Positions 10,653 through 23,262 of a DNA stretch of 64,000 nt are shown here, in pieces. Origin of the DNA: Thysanoteuthis rhombus. Lineage: Eukaryota > Mollusca > Cephalopoda > Oegopsida > Thysanoteuthidae. Each line of letters opens with the position of its first letter. The stretch's first letter is position 1. The notes beneath the pieces are model-generated. The model was given only the letters and a program-made list of their open reading frames with translations. It did no database searches and was not told where the DNA came from. The position numbers and the translations under genes are program-made. Where the stretch lies: positions 7,039,417-7,103,416 of the forward strand of contig OY735209.1 in assembly GCA_963457665.1 (NCBI GenBank), in the 5' to 3' direction.

Positions 10653-11460
10653 TTCTTTTGTCAAAGTCTTACGAAATGAAGGCAAATCACAATAGTATGA
10701 AGCAATGACGGGTGATAATGATCAGAAGGAAAATGAGTGACGCCATGTACGAATAACAGTGACGTACGCAAAAAATGATGACGAATTCACTTCCACTTCT
10801 AAAGCCCCTACTCAGGTTGACTTGTTCTGTTAAAGTTAACTAATCCCATTTACAGGGACTATTAATAAAGAAGTTGAAACGGAATATGCAGATTTGGAAT
10901 GATATTGTATGGAGAAATGAATTCTGTTTGGTTTGCCTTTTGGATTTTAATGAAGCAAGGGAGTTTGACCTTAGCGCAGCCGAGCTTGTTATTCAATTCA
11001 AATACCGTTGAGAAAGATTCAAAATATAAGCAGTAAAAATAAACGCTGTTGACCATTTGAGATTTAAAATGAAAATCGTTTCCGTTCTCTGTGAAGATCT
11101 GCCAAGGGGTAATAGGTGTATGTTAAAATGTGTTTTTGTGTGTGTTTCACGTGACTGGAGTAGATTACCCTAATGAGGGGCCAAATTGAGAGCAATTGGT
11201 TCAATCGGCTTAACGCCTGTCCTGTTTGTGCTTGTAGCTCACCTTCTTCGATAATAGTGTTTGCTAGTGCTTTTATTTTGTTTGTTTTTTGTTTTGATTT
11301 AGTTTTTTAAAAATTCAATTTGTTATTTTTGTTAGTTGCGTGATAATCATATTCATTGTTAAAAGCTTTTCATTTTTTTTTAAAATTCCGGATCTCGATC
11401 CATTATTTGTTCCGACCGTCAACAAATCTGAAAAAAATCCCTCCCTTGTGTTTTTCCTGA
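10653..11460. other. Unassigned non-coding DNA
   Basis: No supported feature. Short T-rich stretches occur near 11275-11340. Confidence 0.45.
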
Positions 11461-11463
11461 AAT

Positions 11464-11471
11464 GTATTATA

Positions 11472-11549
<78 letters not shown>

Positions 11550-11922
11550 AACATGTATATATACACATATATATACATGTATATATACAAATATATACCT
11601 AATTATATACATATATATATATACTTATATATATACCTATATATATATATATATACCTATATTTATATATACATACATATATATACATATATATATGTAT
11701 ATATATATACAAATATATATACATATATATACATATACATACATATATATGTATATATATATACAAATATATATACATATATATACATATACATACATAT
11801 ATATATACATATATATATATATATACATATACATACATATATATATACATATATATATATATACATATACATACATATATATATACATATATATATATAT
11901 ACATATACATACATATATATAC

Positions 11923-11953
<31 letters not shown>

Positions 11954-12038
11954 AATATATATATATATATGTATAAATATATATATATATTTATATATAT
12001 ATATATAAATATATATATATAAATATATATATATATTT

Positions 12039-12115
<77 letters not shown>

Positions 12116-12148
12116 AATATATATATATAGATATATATAAATATATAA

Positions 12149-12228
<80 letters not shown>
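11464..12228. repeat. Compound TA microsatellite with nested ATAC/ATAA repeats
   Basis: About 765 nt made almost only of TA with periodic C or A substitutions. Between 11690 and 11920 a longer unit (TATATACATATACATACATA-like) is itself repeated several times. From 11930 on, TATATAAATA units dominate. Confidence 0.95.
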
Positions 12229-12233
<5 letters not shown>

Positions 12234-13285
12234 CACCTTACATCTTCTTTTCTTCTAATGTTGTTAGCTTAAATTTTTCAGGTCTTTCTTTGTAGAGGAG
12301 GTTTCTTAGTTCTGGAACATGTTCTGTTGCTCTTCTCTTGATATTTTCAAATTCTTAATATTTCCTTTTTGCACAGTTTAAACCTATAGCGACTCGATGT
12401 CATCCATAGAAGCCAAGTAAAGCAGAGTGAATTCTCCTACAGTTCAGAATGGCTGCAATCTGTCGTTTTGTTTACAAATATCCCTTGGTCCGCGAAGATT
12501 TTGTCTTATACCTCTTTTTCTCTTCCGACAAAAAAAGTGACAAGCGAAATTGTCCGGTGTTTTTTGTTTTTTTTTGCAATGAGCCTTTATAGAAGCAAGG
12601 CACACCCTTTTCCTCTTTCTCTCACATCAAAATATCAATATATATCTCCCAATACCCCCAAAAACTCAGCCTAAGATACCATCATCAGTATTTGGAGGCA
12701 ACGCTCAGAAAAAGGTTCTCTGATATAGATTATTGATGGTCACTTTTTACATTACGTCATTCCGGCTTATGGAAGGTTTTACTGGAACGCCCCACTTTTG
12801 GATTGCAGGGGGTGTACAAAGTATCTCTCCTCTTTTACGGAAGCGTGAGTCGACAGTTCTTAGAATGGCAGAAATTCTTTTTCATGCCTAGATTCAAATA
12901 CGTAAAGTAATTAAGTGACCCGAAAAGTGTGTGGTTGGAGAGAAATGGGCAGCTTTCTTCCTTTGTTTGGAACACTGTTCTTTTTCTTTCCTTCATACCT
13001 TTCCGTCATTGTTTTTATTTGACATTTTCTTACGTCTTTCTTTGACTTTTCGTTCTCTGCTCTTTTCTCCCTTTTGAATCACTGCAACCCCACAAATGGT
13101 CTGCCCAACCAACCAGCCAAATGGTCTACATATTCTCATCTTTGCTCTTCTGTGTGTGCTTGGGGGCTACAACCTTGAAAATTTGTTTGAGTTCGCCACT
13201 AGGGTCCATCTAAATTCACTTAGTTTAAAAAAAAAAAAACAACTCCTGCTAAAAAAATGATTTTTCAATTTTTTGAAAAAAAAAC
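12229..13285. other. Unassigned non-coding DNA
   Basis: Near 13160 there is 'ggctacaaccttgaaaattt', also present near 56718, which marks a minor dispersed repeat. No coding or RNA feature was recognised. Confidence 0.4.
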
Positions 13286-13309
13286 GAGGTGGACTTTCTT
13301 GACCTTTTG

Positions 13310-13670
13310 GGAACTTATTCTGACGGATTCATTGATAGTGCCAAGATTCTCCAGAATCGAGATATTTCAAGGTGTTCTTTTTACTTTCATTTTAGATATT
13401 TTCTCGCGGAAAACGCCAATGATGTCATAAATAGAATTCATTCTGATCACATCTATTCTTCGATGGGATCATTTTTACATCACCTCAAATATTGACGCCA
13501 CGGTTGTTCAATTATTGACTCTGGTAGTGGTTTCTTTTTAATTTTGTAATTTAAAAGAAGTAAGTTATTATTCGTTATTACTCGGAACCTCTACACTAAA
13601 CCTAAAACCCTATACCATATCCTTTACGATTAAATTTAATAAAATGTAGTTTTAAATGTTTACTTTTTCT
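13310..13670 (+). repeat. Dispersed repeat D, copy 1
   Basis: Shares 'tgatgtcataaatagaatt', 'tctccagaatc' and 'cggttgttcaattattga' in order with 45350-45540. The short open frame inside copy 1 is not kept in copy 2, so it is not a gene. A 'ctaaaaccctataccatatc' block follows, as it does at 45.9 kb. Confidence 0.6.
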
Positions 13671-14555
13671 TTTTTCATTTGTTAGTGGCTGCATTACCTA
13701 ATGTACTTCCTTTTCGTAGATCTGAACATTGTTCCCGTGGGAAACACAGAATACAAACTATGAAAAAATACCTATAACGATCACAACTGTTCAATACAAT
13801 TCAACGTGATATTCAATACTTACCATCTAGAATTACAGTCTGAGAAATGGAATTCAAAAAAATATTACGAATGATTGATTACTGTTGTCATTTCTGTTGT
13901 GTTTGGGGATAAGTTTCTATAGAAACTAGGTTATGGTCGTTCTAAAGGGTCACGCTTGGAAGGGGTCGGACTTTATAGCGTGGGGAACAGTCTACGGTAA
14001 TCGTCATGTGAAACAATTTTCCGTCCGTTGTAAGAAAGCGGTTGAATAAGTAAAGAATAGGAGAATTATTTACCTTCTTTACAGGTAAAAAAGAATTGTT
14101 GGGATGTTTAGACTTGAAATCATGAAACGCTGTTTGTTCATGATGTCGTTAATAGCAACAATTTTGATATCAACAAGCGTTTTTTGTTTCAAATGCCCTT
14201 ACGTCATTCTCACAACAATTTAATTCAATCTCGTTTTGCAGAAAAAGAACCATATTATCTCTTTAACTCTCTCTCCATGCCTATCAAATATTCAAATCTA
14301 ATCCACCCAAATGCTGATGATTCAGTATATCTGGGCAAAAAATATATCTATTTCAAGATTATAATCCATTGTAAACTGAGAACCGTAAATCAAAACAACT
14401 TTAAACTTGACACTGCAAGGTGCGGTTCACGAACCAACATATTTGGTGAATGTCAACTTCGAGCGATGGCGAATTGTTGAGATATACATGTATTTGGGAT
14501 TTTACTGTGGGGTAGGGATGTTTCAAATTAAAATGCAAGTTTATGCTAAATAGAT
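13671..14555. other. Unassigned non-coding DNA
   Basis: No recognisable domain, RNA gene or repeat. Confidence 0.45.
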
Positions 14556-14559
14556 CATT

Positions 14560-14800
14560 CAGTTTGTATCCGGGAGCATTCACGCTCGTTTTTTGTTTGG
14601 TTTTGTTTTTTGTTTTTTTTTCTTTTAATTCAGACTTTTTACAGTGATCACTGCCCAACAAAAGGTTTACTTAAGGCTAACTTATTCATTGAACACCCCT
14701 TCTCCTAATTTTTAATTGATCATCCCCAACACGACATACTATCAAGAGACGGTTGTCACACGACAGTTTATGTTGCATGACTAACCAGACCTGTTCAGGC
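14560..14800 (+). repeat. Dispersed repeat family B
   Basis: Has the T-rich segment, 'attgatcatccccaac', an acgacatact/gctgcc-like segment and 'gtgac'-like blocks, ending 'tgactaaccagacctgttc'. The order is the same as at 4.99-5.33 kb. Confidence 0.65.
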
Positions 14801-15400
14801 AAGGTTCAATATGGTGCAATGCCAAATATTGGGAAACATAAGTAGGAAGATTGAGTTGCGCTAATTCATCCAGCGCCTGTTTACTTCCCTGAAAAATCAG
14901 CATTCCAGAACATGACTTTTACCTTAGCTTGCACATCAACCACTGGCAATAAAAAGAAGTTTAACTAATTTAACCGCACTCAAGTTGAAGTATGGGTTGA
15001 CCTGCTATCAGTAGGTAGAGAGTTCCAATTAACAACTTTCGTAAGCAATTAATTTAGACCAGAAAATTTTTGAGTGTTCCCAGATCCCAAAAAAGAAAGG
15101 ATGTTATATTATCCCAAACGCTTTTTTCGCTTTCTGCACTTGGAGCCAGATGTTAGAGTAAGTACTTTTTTCATGGTCAAATTCCCTAAAACTTCTGGAA
15201 AGCACCCTATATGTATATCAGATTGTGAAAGAGAGAGAGACAGACAGACAGATAGAACGTGAAAGAAAATCATATCGATTTTGACAATAATTCTTTCCTT
15301 TTTTCATACCTATAACTTTAGCAACCTTCTTGATTCTAGTTGCTTTTAATCACAACCTAATTCGGACGAGATACTCCTCAGCAGTGAGCAAATAAATTAA
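14801..15400. other. Unassigned non-coding DNA
   Basis: Contains a short GA/CAGA simple repeat at 15230-15255. Nothing else supported. Confidence 0.45.
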
Positions 15401-15404
15401 CCTC

Positions 15405-15480
15405 GCGGATTGGAATGAGGAATAAGTCCAAGGTGAGAATCGAACTCATGACCCTCTATATCGGAAGGTGGCTCGCTTCT
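15405..15480 (-). mobile_element. tRNA-like SINE head
   Basis: On the minus strand an A-box-like 'agcggttagaagcgagcc' precedes 'gagttcgattctcacctt' (B box with a five-base stem: GTGAG... partner in CTCAC). The acceptor stem cannot be closed, so I call a SINE or tRNA relic. Confidence 0.5.
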
Positions 15481-15706
15481 AACCGCTAAAGAATTGAAAC
15501 TGTGGTAAGCGTCAGTCGAAATCGAGAGTTCAATTCTCAACTGAAACTTATTCTACATTGCAATCAGCGCAGTTAAGTTGCTTATTCGCTGTTGAAAGGA
15601 ACCCAGTATGAGTTTAGTTGCGATAAAAGGCAACAACAATTAAGATGAACGTAAATAGTAACTCTCTGAATTTTTTAGATGAGGTATTATTATTAATACT
15701 ATGACT

Positions 15707-15907
15707 ATTCGGACCATCCTCATCTTGGTTGTTTTTCATACATCGTTTCGGCAGTTGTACTCTACGGCCTTCATCAGGTATCATCTGGTAGGTGTGGTGG
15801 TCGGTTCGTTACTTCCCCACACCTACCAGATGATACCTGATGAAGGCCGTAGAGCACAACTGCCGAAACGATGTATGAAAAACAACCAAGATGAGGATGG
15901 TCCGAAT
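15707..15907. repeat. Near-perfect inverted repeat (foldback), family C
   Basis: Arms 15707-15797 and 15817-15907 are 91 bp each and complementary at 90 positions by direct reading. The one mismatch is in 'ttgtactct' versus 'ttgtgctct'. The loop is 19 nt. Each arm is a copy of the family C element also found singly near 32.0 and 51.0 kb. Both arms share private variants (ATTCGGACCATCC where the other copies read CTGACTATCC). That points to local inverted duplication rather than two insertions. Confidence 0.95.
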
Positions 15908-15910
15908 AAT

Positions 15911-17260
15911 GATAGAGGTAGTAAATAGTAACAATATTTAATAATTTTCATTTTCAAAAAATTCAAGCCCGATTAAATTCCTTACTTGCATTTGGCAATT
16001 ATCATTTGAAGAATTACATTTGATGAAATGATTGTAAAATATGAGACTTTCAAATATAATTTTTGAAATGCTATAAAAGAAAAAAACATTTTCAACTGTT
16101 TATTTGATATCTATAAAGAACTCTCAGATCCTGAGACTCCAACTATTGACCTTAAAGTCGCTACTCCAGTTACTCCTCAACAAATATATTTTGGGTGTTC
16201 GGAAAGTAATGATGTATTTTTATTTCACAATCGCCTTTTTTTTTAACCTTTTAAACCACATCAGACATTTACAGGCCTTCACTGCATCAAAATACATTTC
16301 ATAACTGTTTCTCGTTGCCTGTGTAGTAGTTCTACTATTTCGAAATTCATACAGTAAGCAATGGCGAATATTTTGCCTTTTAAAGGCTCTATACGTCATG
16401 AGGTTAAACTTTTCTATAAACGACGCACTGCTGGATAGAAGAGATGATGAACTGAACCTAGACGTCGTTTCATCCCAGTTAACCTTGGTATTGCTTTGGT
16501 TGGTTTATGATTTATAGCAGTGAAATACGTACCATTGATTTCCAAAAAGCCAAATATGTTCCATTAGACTGGTACAAGTCTTCCCAAACACAGATTGTTT
16601 TACAAGGGCGGCCAACTATCTACTTTCGTCAGGATTAGATTCGGTCACTCGAACGGCTTCAAAGAATAACTTGTTGATACACGATTTTAGGAGAATACAT
16701 AAAATAAAAAAACAAGTAGTTATCACCAGATTATGAACATAATCGAAATAGTTGGCATGACCCTACTTGTCATCTAATGAATTGTCAATACATTGAAAGT
16801 ATCGAAAACGAGTTTAAGATTCATTCACGCTTTCTGTGTGAACCCCTGCCGATTCAATTCGATTGTGTATTGATAAAGCCGTTGTTGCATTATACGACTC
16901 AAACAATTGATCTATGTTGGAGTCTCTACGCCCTACAGCTCAGTATTGATCTCAATGTGTAATGGAAACAAGAACTACTCCATTCCGGGGACAAAACATT
17001 CAAGAGACACGGCTTCAAAACAGAGCGAATAGTGTTGTGATTAAATACTGCACTACCATTTGTCATCAAAAAATGACGGCGACGATCAAGTAATTTGGCA
17101 CTTGCATTGCACTTGAAAAATATCTAATACATTATGTTACACAGCAGTTTCTAGTTTAGGTTCGATATTTCCAGAATATCAAACTAATCTGGAAAGTAAA
17201 ATTTGGTAAAGAAACCCGTACCTCACATAAATGAATCACCATAGCCAGCATTTGAATACT
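15911..17260. other. Unassigned non-coding DNA
   Basis: AT-rich. No coding, RNA or recurrent repeat feature recognised. Confidence 0.45.
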
Positions 17261-17263
17261 AGC

Positions 17264-17630
17264 ACAAGATTTGGGTATTGTTGACCCAAAGTGACCATAG
17301 ACACCAAAAAAGTACTTCCAAACAAAAATGGATCTTTTATATAAAAATTATCTTAAAAAAGTAATATTAGGACAAGATTTGGGTATTGTTGACCCAAAGT
17401 GACCATAGACACCAAAAAAGTACTTCCAAACAAAAATGGATCTTTTATATAAAAATTATCTTAAAAAAGTAATATTAGGACAAGATTTGGGTATTGTTGA
17501 CCCAAAGTGACCATAGACACCAAAAAAGTACTTCCAAACAAAAATGGATCTTTTATATAAAAATTATCTTAAAAAAAGTAATATTAGGACAAGATTTGTG
17601 TATTGTTGACCCAAACTGACCATAGACACC
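17264..17630. repeat. 108-bp tandem repeat, about 3.4 copies
   Basis: The block 'acaagatttgggtattgttg' recurs at 17264, 17372, 17480 and 17589. Copies 1-3 look identical over almost their whole length. The last is partial and has a few changes (tttgtgtattg, caaactgacc). This is a recent tandem duplication of non-coding DNA. Confidence 0.95.
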
Positions 17631-18310
17631 CAAAATCACGTGCTAAGATTGACTGAATGTAAGATAGTTTAAACCAAATTTTACTCAAATTGAAGCACCC
17701 AACATATAACAGGCAATTTAGTCAACACATGATGTCATGGGTAGGATTTATTAAACCATCACGAGTAGACTTTCACTCACAAACGATTGCACTTATGCTG
17801 ACAGCAAATTCTAGTGAAAGGGAACAATAGAACAGGTCTGGTTTGTCATTCAGCAGAAACCATACTGACTAAAGTCTCTTGGCCGCATACCATGCTTGGG
17901 TGAAAAAATTAGAAAAGAGGCCCTCTGTGGATTTAGCTAGTTAAGTAATATTTCAATAAAATAAATATAGATTAAAGTCATATCTAATTTATCATTATTA
18001 TGATATATTTCCAAATTTTAGATATATATCTAGAGAAGTAAAAGTTTCTTGGTGTTTTAAGATGTTTTTGATTTGACTTTAGACGTAAACTAGAAAATGA
18101 AATTGGCTTCACTGTCCTTGCTGGATATTCATTCAAGGAAAGAACTAGCGTATCTTCAGTCTGATTTTCAGGCTTGTCTCATAGAGAGCAACCCTCATGC
18201 GATTCCGACGCAACTGGGTTTTAAACTGAAAATGTACATCTCTATCGTTCAGGATACCCACCCGTCCTCCTCTTAAGCCACTGGGCTAAGCTGATTGTGC
18301 TATTAAACCT
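17631..18310. other. Unassigned non-coding DNA
   Basis: No supported feature. Confidence 0.45.
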
Positions 18311-18319
18311 TCGTCGATG

Positions 18320-18473
18320 GAGGTGCAGAGTGGCCAAACGGTTCAATTTGCAACCGAGACTGTTTGTAATCGCTTTGCACCAATGCCCTTTGGAAAAGGC
18401 ATGAAACCATCACTTTTCCACCTTGGTAAAGTAGTAAGGCAGATCGAGTCCTCTAAACTATTTTTTTTTTTTT
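18320..18473 (+). mobile_element. Possible tRNA-like SINE with T-rich tail
   Basis: 'gcagagtggccaaacggttc' resembles the A-box region of Leu/Ser tRNAs and 'agatcgagtcctct' lies near a B box. The two are farther apart than in a tRNA. A 13-nt T run ends the segment. Confidence 0.35.
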
Positions 18474-18479
18474 GCAACC

Positions 18480-19125
18480 AGCCTAGGAGTTTGACTTTTG
18501 AAATTATCTTTGGTGCCCAAACGACCGTGCAATGGGCTAGGGCATAGGTGAGGTACGGTAAAGGTAAGATAAACCTTCGGTCAGGTCTTATTTGCTCAGT
18601 TCAGCTTGCTATTTCTTACGAGAAGATCTTATACATGGTTTCCAATAAAAAAAATTATCGTTTTTGTTCTACCATGAAAAATATAAAAATCGTGATCGTT
18701 CATCGAAGTGAGTCAAAATGTAAATACTGTAAGTAGGTGTTGTCAGAATTCGAACAGCTGTTGAAGGTGACGCCTCTGCTAAACAAAACATTTCCTTAAA
18801 GTTTCAGCGTCTCAAAGTAAAGAAAACTTCTTTGTTGAGACAGCGATCGCGTGTCCTTATCAATTTTTTTTTATCCATAGACAACAGGTCTGGCTCTTCG
18901 TAATCGATGCAACTCCTGTCAGAGCATTTACGAAGGGTGCCTCTGAGGAGACTGAAAACCAGAAAGCTTGAGGTTTTACTCCAGGCTGATTCACTTGATA
19001 TTGACTTTATTTTAAACCACAAACAAAGGTCTTATCTACTAAGAACTTTTTTTTATTCGTTACGAAATCCTACGATAGGACGTGAAAAATAGTGGTCCTC
19101 TTATTCGCGTTTTCGGTTACTTGCC
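18480..19125. other. Unassigned non-coding DNA
   Basis: Short overlapping frames on both strands, no domain. Confidence 0.4.
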
Positions 19126-19129
19126 GGTC

Positions 19130-19290
19130 AACCAAATGGATATATGTGATCCGACAGAATTGTTATAAATTGCATTATATCATATATAAACTTATTTGAA
19201 ATGATCCTACATCATTACACAGTAAATGAATCACTTGGCCTAGACAACGTCGATAGCTGAACAATTAAAGAAAGCCGTCCCATTTTCTTT
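19130..19290 (-). mobile_element. SINE family A body
   Basis: On the minus strand the order is 'ttctttaattgttcagctat', 'gtctaggccaagtgattcat', 'aggatcatttcaaataagtt', 'gcaatttataacaattct' and 'ggatcacatatatcca'. This is the family A body without its tRNA head. Confidence 0.65.
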
Positions 19291-19304
19291 ATAACGTAAT
19301 TCAT

Positions 19305-19386
19305 ATACATATACATATATACACACACAAATTACAAAAAAATATTTCGTATACATGCATCCATATATATGTGTGTGTGTATACAC

Positions 19387-19480
<94 letters not shown>

Positions 19481-19500
19481 GCACATGCACACATTATATA
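19305..19500. repeat. Compound CA/TA microsatellite
   Basis: (CA)n at 19381-19422 followed by (TA)n at about 19423-19477, with smaller flanking CA/TA runs. Confidence 0.95.
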
Positions 19501-19900
19501 TACACATATACGGTAATTTTTCGGAATAGGTAAGATAAAACATCATACTGATATTTAGCAGGGAAGGTAATCGAGATAGATGCTATGGCCATTTTGAATG
19601 ACTGATAGTGGGCAGATTTTTACTGATGATCAAATTACGTTATTCCCGATCTAAAAATATCGTTAGCTTCAGAGCCAATGCGGAATGAGGGTTAGTAGGT
19701 AGGTTTGATGTTACAGTTGATAGGTAGGTTTAAAAATTAATCGTATGCTACTAACTGGAACTGTAACACTAACCCTGAATCATATCCTTTTTAGTTGAAT
19801 TTAAGCCATTCAAAGTGTCCTAAATTCAAAACGGGGGTATCTGATGAATTGGAATAATGTTTAATCTTACCTTATCCAAACAATAACAAATTTCATATAT

Positions 19901-19901
19901 A

Positions 19902-19963
<62 letters not shown>
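19901..19963. repeat. (TA)n(GA)n microsatellite
   Basis: TA dinucleotides to about 19939, then GA to 19963. Confidence 0.95.
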
Positions 19964-21662
19964 TAAAGGTAACTTTTTTGCTCCTATCTATTCGAAACAA
20001 TGAACACTCGCACTTAAACAAGTTTGTTTTCTTTAAAAAAAAAACCATCCCATTGAAATTTAATCCGTGAATTTATTGTTTTTGTTTTGTTTTTTTCTTG
20101 TTTGTTTGTTATCTTGTTCGTTTCTTTACTGGGATTAACTAGTATGATATAATATGCTCATAAACCGACAACGCATAATTATCTGTGTCAAAATTTTCTA
20201 TTCATCCAGTAAAAATGTGATTAATACATTCAGATCTATGTTCAGCTAAATTCAGGGTTTTAAAGATATAATTTGTTTTTAAAAATGCAACACTGCATAA
20301 GTTCTTTCTTGTTTGCCTCGAGAACGCAACTTCCGCAGAATGTATCCGCGTGTATGGTTTTTTTTATTTTATTTTAATTACTATTGTTCATTGCAAAATG
20401 TCTTAGTTATTATAGCCACTGGGTGCAGTCATACACCTTTCCTCTGTAAATAAAAAAAAGATCCCAGGATTACGTGTTTTCAATGCCAAGTAGAATTTAT
20501 GTTAGAGGGTTGGAAGATGCCCTGTAGGAAAAAATCGGTTCAATAGTACATTATCATTGTCAAAGTATTTAACGTTGAAAATGTTATGCTAAGGAGCATT
20601 TGGCTTAGCCAAGTCCGACATTAGATCATTTTCCTCGTAACATACAGTGACGCTTGATGTTAGGATAAGATTCACGTCTGTGCCCTTTAGCAAACGTGGC
20701 ACATGGGCGGCGCATGGGCCCCGCCGACGGTGCAACAGCGGAGAACTGGAGCTGAGCGGTCACAATATATCTGAGGAAGCCCGAAAAATCTTCTTTTTTT
20801 TTTTCATTTTAATAAATTCTAAATCTGGCCTTTGGTTAGATTTGAATTCTGACAGCAAGCTATTGTTTGGAATAAGTTCACCAAGACATAAAGCTGCTGC
20901 TGTTAAACTTTAATGGAACGTATGAAAACAGGAAACTAACATTTGAAACTGTATTTTATGAAATCTATCTACAAAGGGTTAGTGTTAGTGATAGCATTGT
21001 TAGTTAGTATTTAGGGTTCGTGTTTGATTTGTTTTTTTTTCTTCTGAATAGAAATAGTGGGCAACAATAACAAGAATTGTGGTTAAAAGAAAGATTTGAT
21101 TAAATCAGACGACAATTTCTACCAGTTGAAAAATCGAATGATTAAATAAAAACGTTTATCTCCATTTTATCACGTAAAGCGTCTATCCAGGTTATCTCCC
21201 TTTCAAGATATCGACACAATGTTTTGCAGTACCTATTCCAAACCATTACCCGAGCATCATACGTAGAATGGCTTTGAAATGAAACGTTGATGTTTGCTAA
21301 TTTCCGTCTGGTACAAGGCAATAGTAATGGGCCCTAGTAAATTCATGTTTTCTGTAGATAATGCGTACACAAACAGAATATTTGAACTAATTTTAAATTG
21401 ATTATGGATTTGTATTAAGTGGACATGTTCCACCAAAATTAGTGCCATTCTCATAACCTCTGTTTACTTCAACCGTAACTCCTGTTTACAAGAACAACTG
21501 TTGCTGCTCCCAGAACGAGACTCTATCATAAGGCGACTTTGAGCTCGAAGCGAAACTCGACCATCCACCGAATAAGAAGCGGGAGGGGGGAGTGACGATA
21601 TAGTGACAGAAATAGCAACCAACAACAACAACAACAACAATAATAATAGTGATAATAATGTA

Positions 21663-21699
<37 letters not shown>

Positions 21700-21900
21700 C
21701 TTCTTCTTCTTCTTCTTCTTCTTCTTCTTCTTCTTCAGACCATGTCGTCGAACGGCGTCAATGAGTAGATATTACGGGCTGGAACTAACGAATGAGTTTC
21801 CTGGACTGTTGACTTGATGCGCCTCTACCGCAGTTTGTTTCTTGTTCGCAAATTAAAATATCCAAGGGGGTAACAAATAACGCAACTGCTGCTACTATCG
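19964..21900. other. Non-coding with dispersed and trinucleotide repeats
   Basis: 20925-21050 holds a copy of the 'aacaggaaactaacatttga...gtgttagtgat' dispersed repeat. 21630-21735 has CAA, GAT (21664-21696) and CTT (21698-21736) trinucleotide arrays. No coding feature was recognised. Confidence 0.5.
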
Positions 21901-21904
21901 TTTT

Positions 21905-22150
21905 AAGGAACAAATGAAAGCAGAAAACCTGACTATTCAAAACTGTATTCCTTTGAATTTAATTTACAAAGGATATAATTCAATTTTCGGGTCGTTTTAA
22001 GGGCTTGGCTTAGTGTTAAGGTTGTCCAATGAATTTTCATCATTAGTTTACTAGTGTATAATCTTTTTTAGATTTATAATTATGAAAAGAAATGGTTGAT
22101 CATTTTTTTTTTTTTTTTTGGTTACTAGCAACACCAGCCCTAAAACTAAC
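21905..22150 (+). repeat. Dispersed repeat E
   Basis: The ordered blocks 'aggaacaaatgaaagcagaa', 'acaaaggatataatt', 'gttaaggttgtccaatgaat' and 'ggttactagcaacaccagcc' recur, in either orientation and diverged, near 4.3, 13.6, 19.7, 31.2 and 45.8 kb. Confidence 0.6.
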
Positions 22151-22449
22151 CTCAACTGGTAGCAGTGAATAAATTGTACGGAATGGAAATAAACGATTGA
22201 ATTCTCAGTAAGATTTCAACTTGCATCTCCTTTTATCCAGGGAATCCTTATAAATGCCCAACTGAATTTACCTCCTGAGCTACGAGAACTCTACAGCATA
22301 TCGGAAGATTGAATATAATCCGTATTTATATTCTTCCCGGCGTCACGTTTTTTCTTGTTTCTATCTTGGTAGCTATCAGTAAAGCAATTGTCTGTACTTG
22401 TAGTATCAGTAAAACTAACATTAGAAACCATCAACCAAAGCTGACAAGA

Positions 22450-22850
22450 TAAGTTTCTTCAGTTTTCGAGTTGATCTGGCTGACTAGTTATGTATGTATC
22501 ACACGTACATACAGCACAGAAGACTGAGCATTAGAAAAAAACTTTTTCCCTTTTTTTTTAAATACCTTCAATTTGCAATTCAAGTTCCTGTCAAATTGGT
22601 CCCTAGATTGTGCCTGACTGCGTTCACTTGCTTTGTTTAGCAGGGGAGGGGGTTCTTCTGTTTTGTTTTTTTGTTTGTTTTCTTTTTTCAAATTCGGCTT
22701 CAGTGATCCAACAAAAGGCATGAGAAATGACATATTCATTGATCATCCCCCTTTTTCCAAATTTTTTAATCGATCATCGCCAACTTGACATGCTGCCAAA
22801 AAGACGTTGATCACATGATGTTTTCAATTGGGTGACTAACCAGACCGATC
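22450..22850 (+). repeat. Dispersed repeat family B, longer copy
   Basis: Includes the 5' block 'cagttttcgagttgatctgg' plus 'ctgactagttatgtatgta', then the T-rich segment, 'ttcattgatcatccccctt', 'catgctgccaaa', 'gatcacatgatgtttt' and 'gactaaccagaccgat'. The 5' block also occurs near 41.39 and 63.63 kb, which defines a longer full-length element. Confidence 0.7.
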
Positions 22851-23150
22851 TTTTATTTTTATTTATCTTTGATGAAATACTCTTACCACTTATTAACCCT
22901 CCATACGGCCGAGTTTGTTTTGTTTTTTGTTGTTGTTTTTTTGTTTCTTTGATCCAACGTAGGGATGAAATTTATTTTCTTAATCTTACCTTGATTCTGT
23001 AAGACTGACTAAAATGCACCATTTTCACGACTCAGAAGCCATGTCCATAAGTGGAAACAAACCTGTTGTATAATTTGATTGGATAAACACATATAAATAT
23101 GATCATTATAATCCTTGGTGGGGCCAATACACTTCTTGCTGTGATTCATG
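22851..23150. other. Unassigned DNA before the minisatellite
   Basis: T-rich segment near 22915-22950. No other feature. Confidence 0.45.
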
Positions 23151-23151
23151 A

Positions 23152-23262
23152 CCTCCGATAAATTATGCTATTTCATATCCTCTCCGGCAACATCGTCTGG
23201 AAGTTGGCCTGCTTAGAGGTTATGTTGTTCCTCTTGGTCAAATAAATGATCAGTGATATGCA
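23152..23262 (+). other. Diverged edge units of the 54-bp array (5' side)
   Basis: Read in the frame that gives FESPDKGYAVLEAQIELP in the array, this stretch is open from 23152 to a TGA at 23254. It encodes a GYVVPLGQIND-like segment that resembles GYAVLEAQIE. The TGA is a GGA-to-TGA change within an otherwise typical CAG-GGA-TAT unit. It therefore looks like old, non-homogenised units in the same frame. Confidence 0.4.

Noticed and set aside
9366..12231. Many tyrosine/isoleucine-rich open frames
   Set aside because: They are translations of TA/ATAC microsatellites on both strands.
13289..13495. 68-codon frame as a small gene
   Set aside because: It lies in dispersed repeat D, and the second copy at 45.4 kb does not keep the frame.
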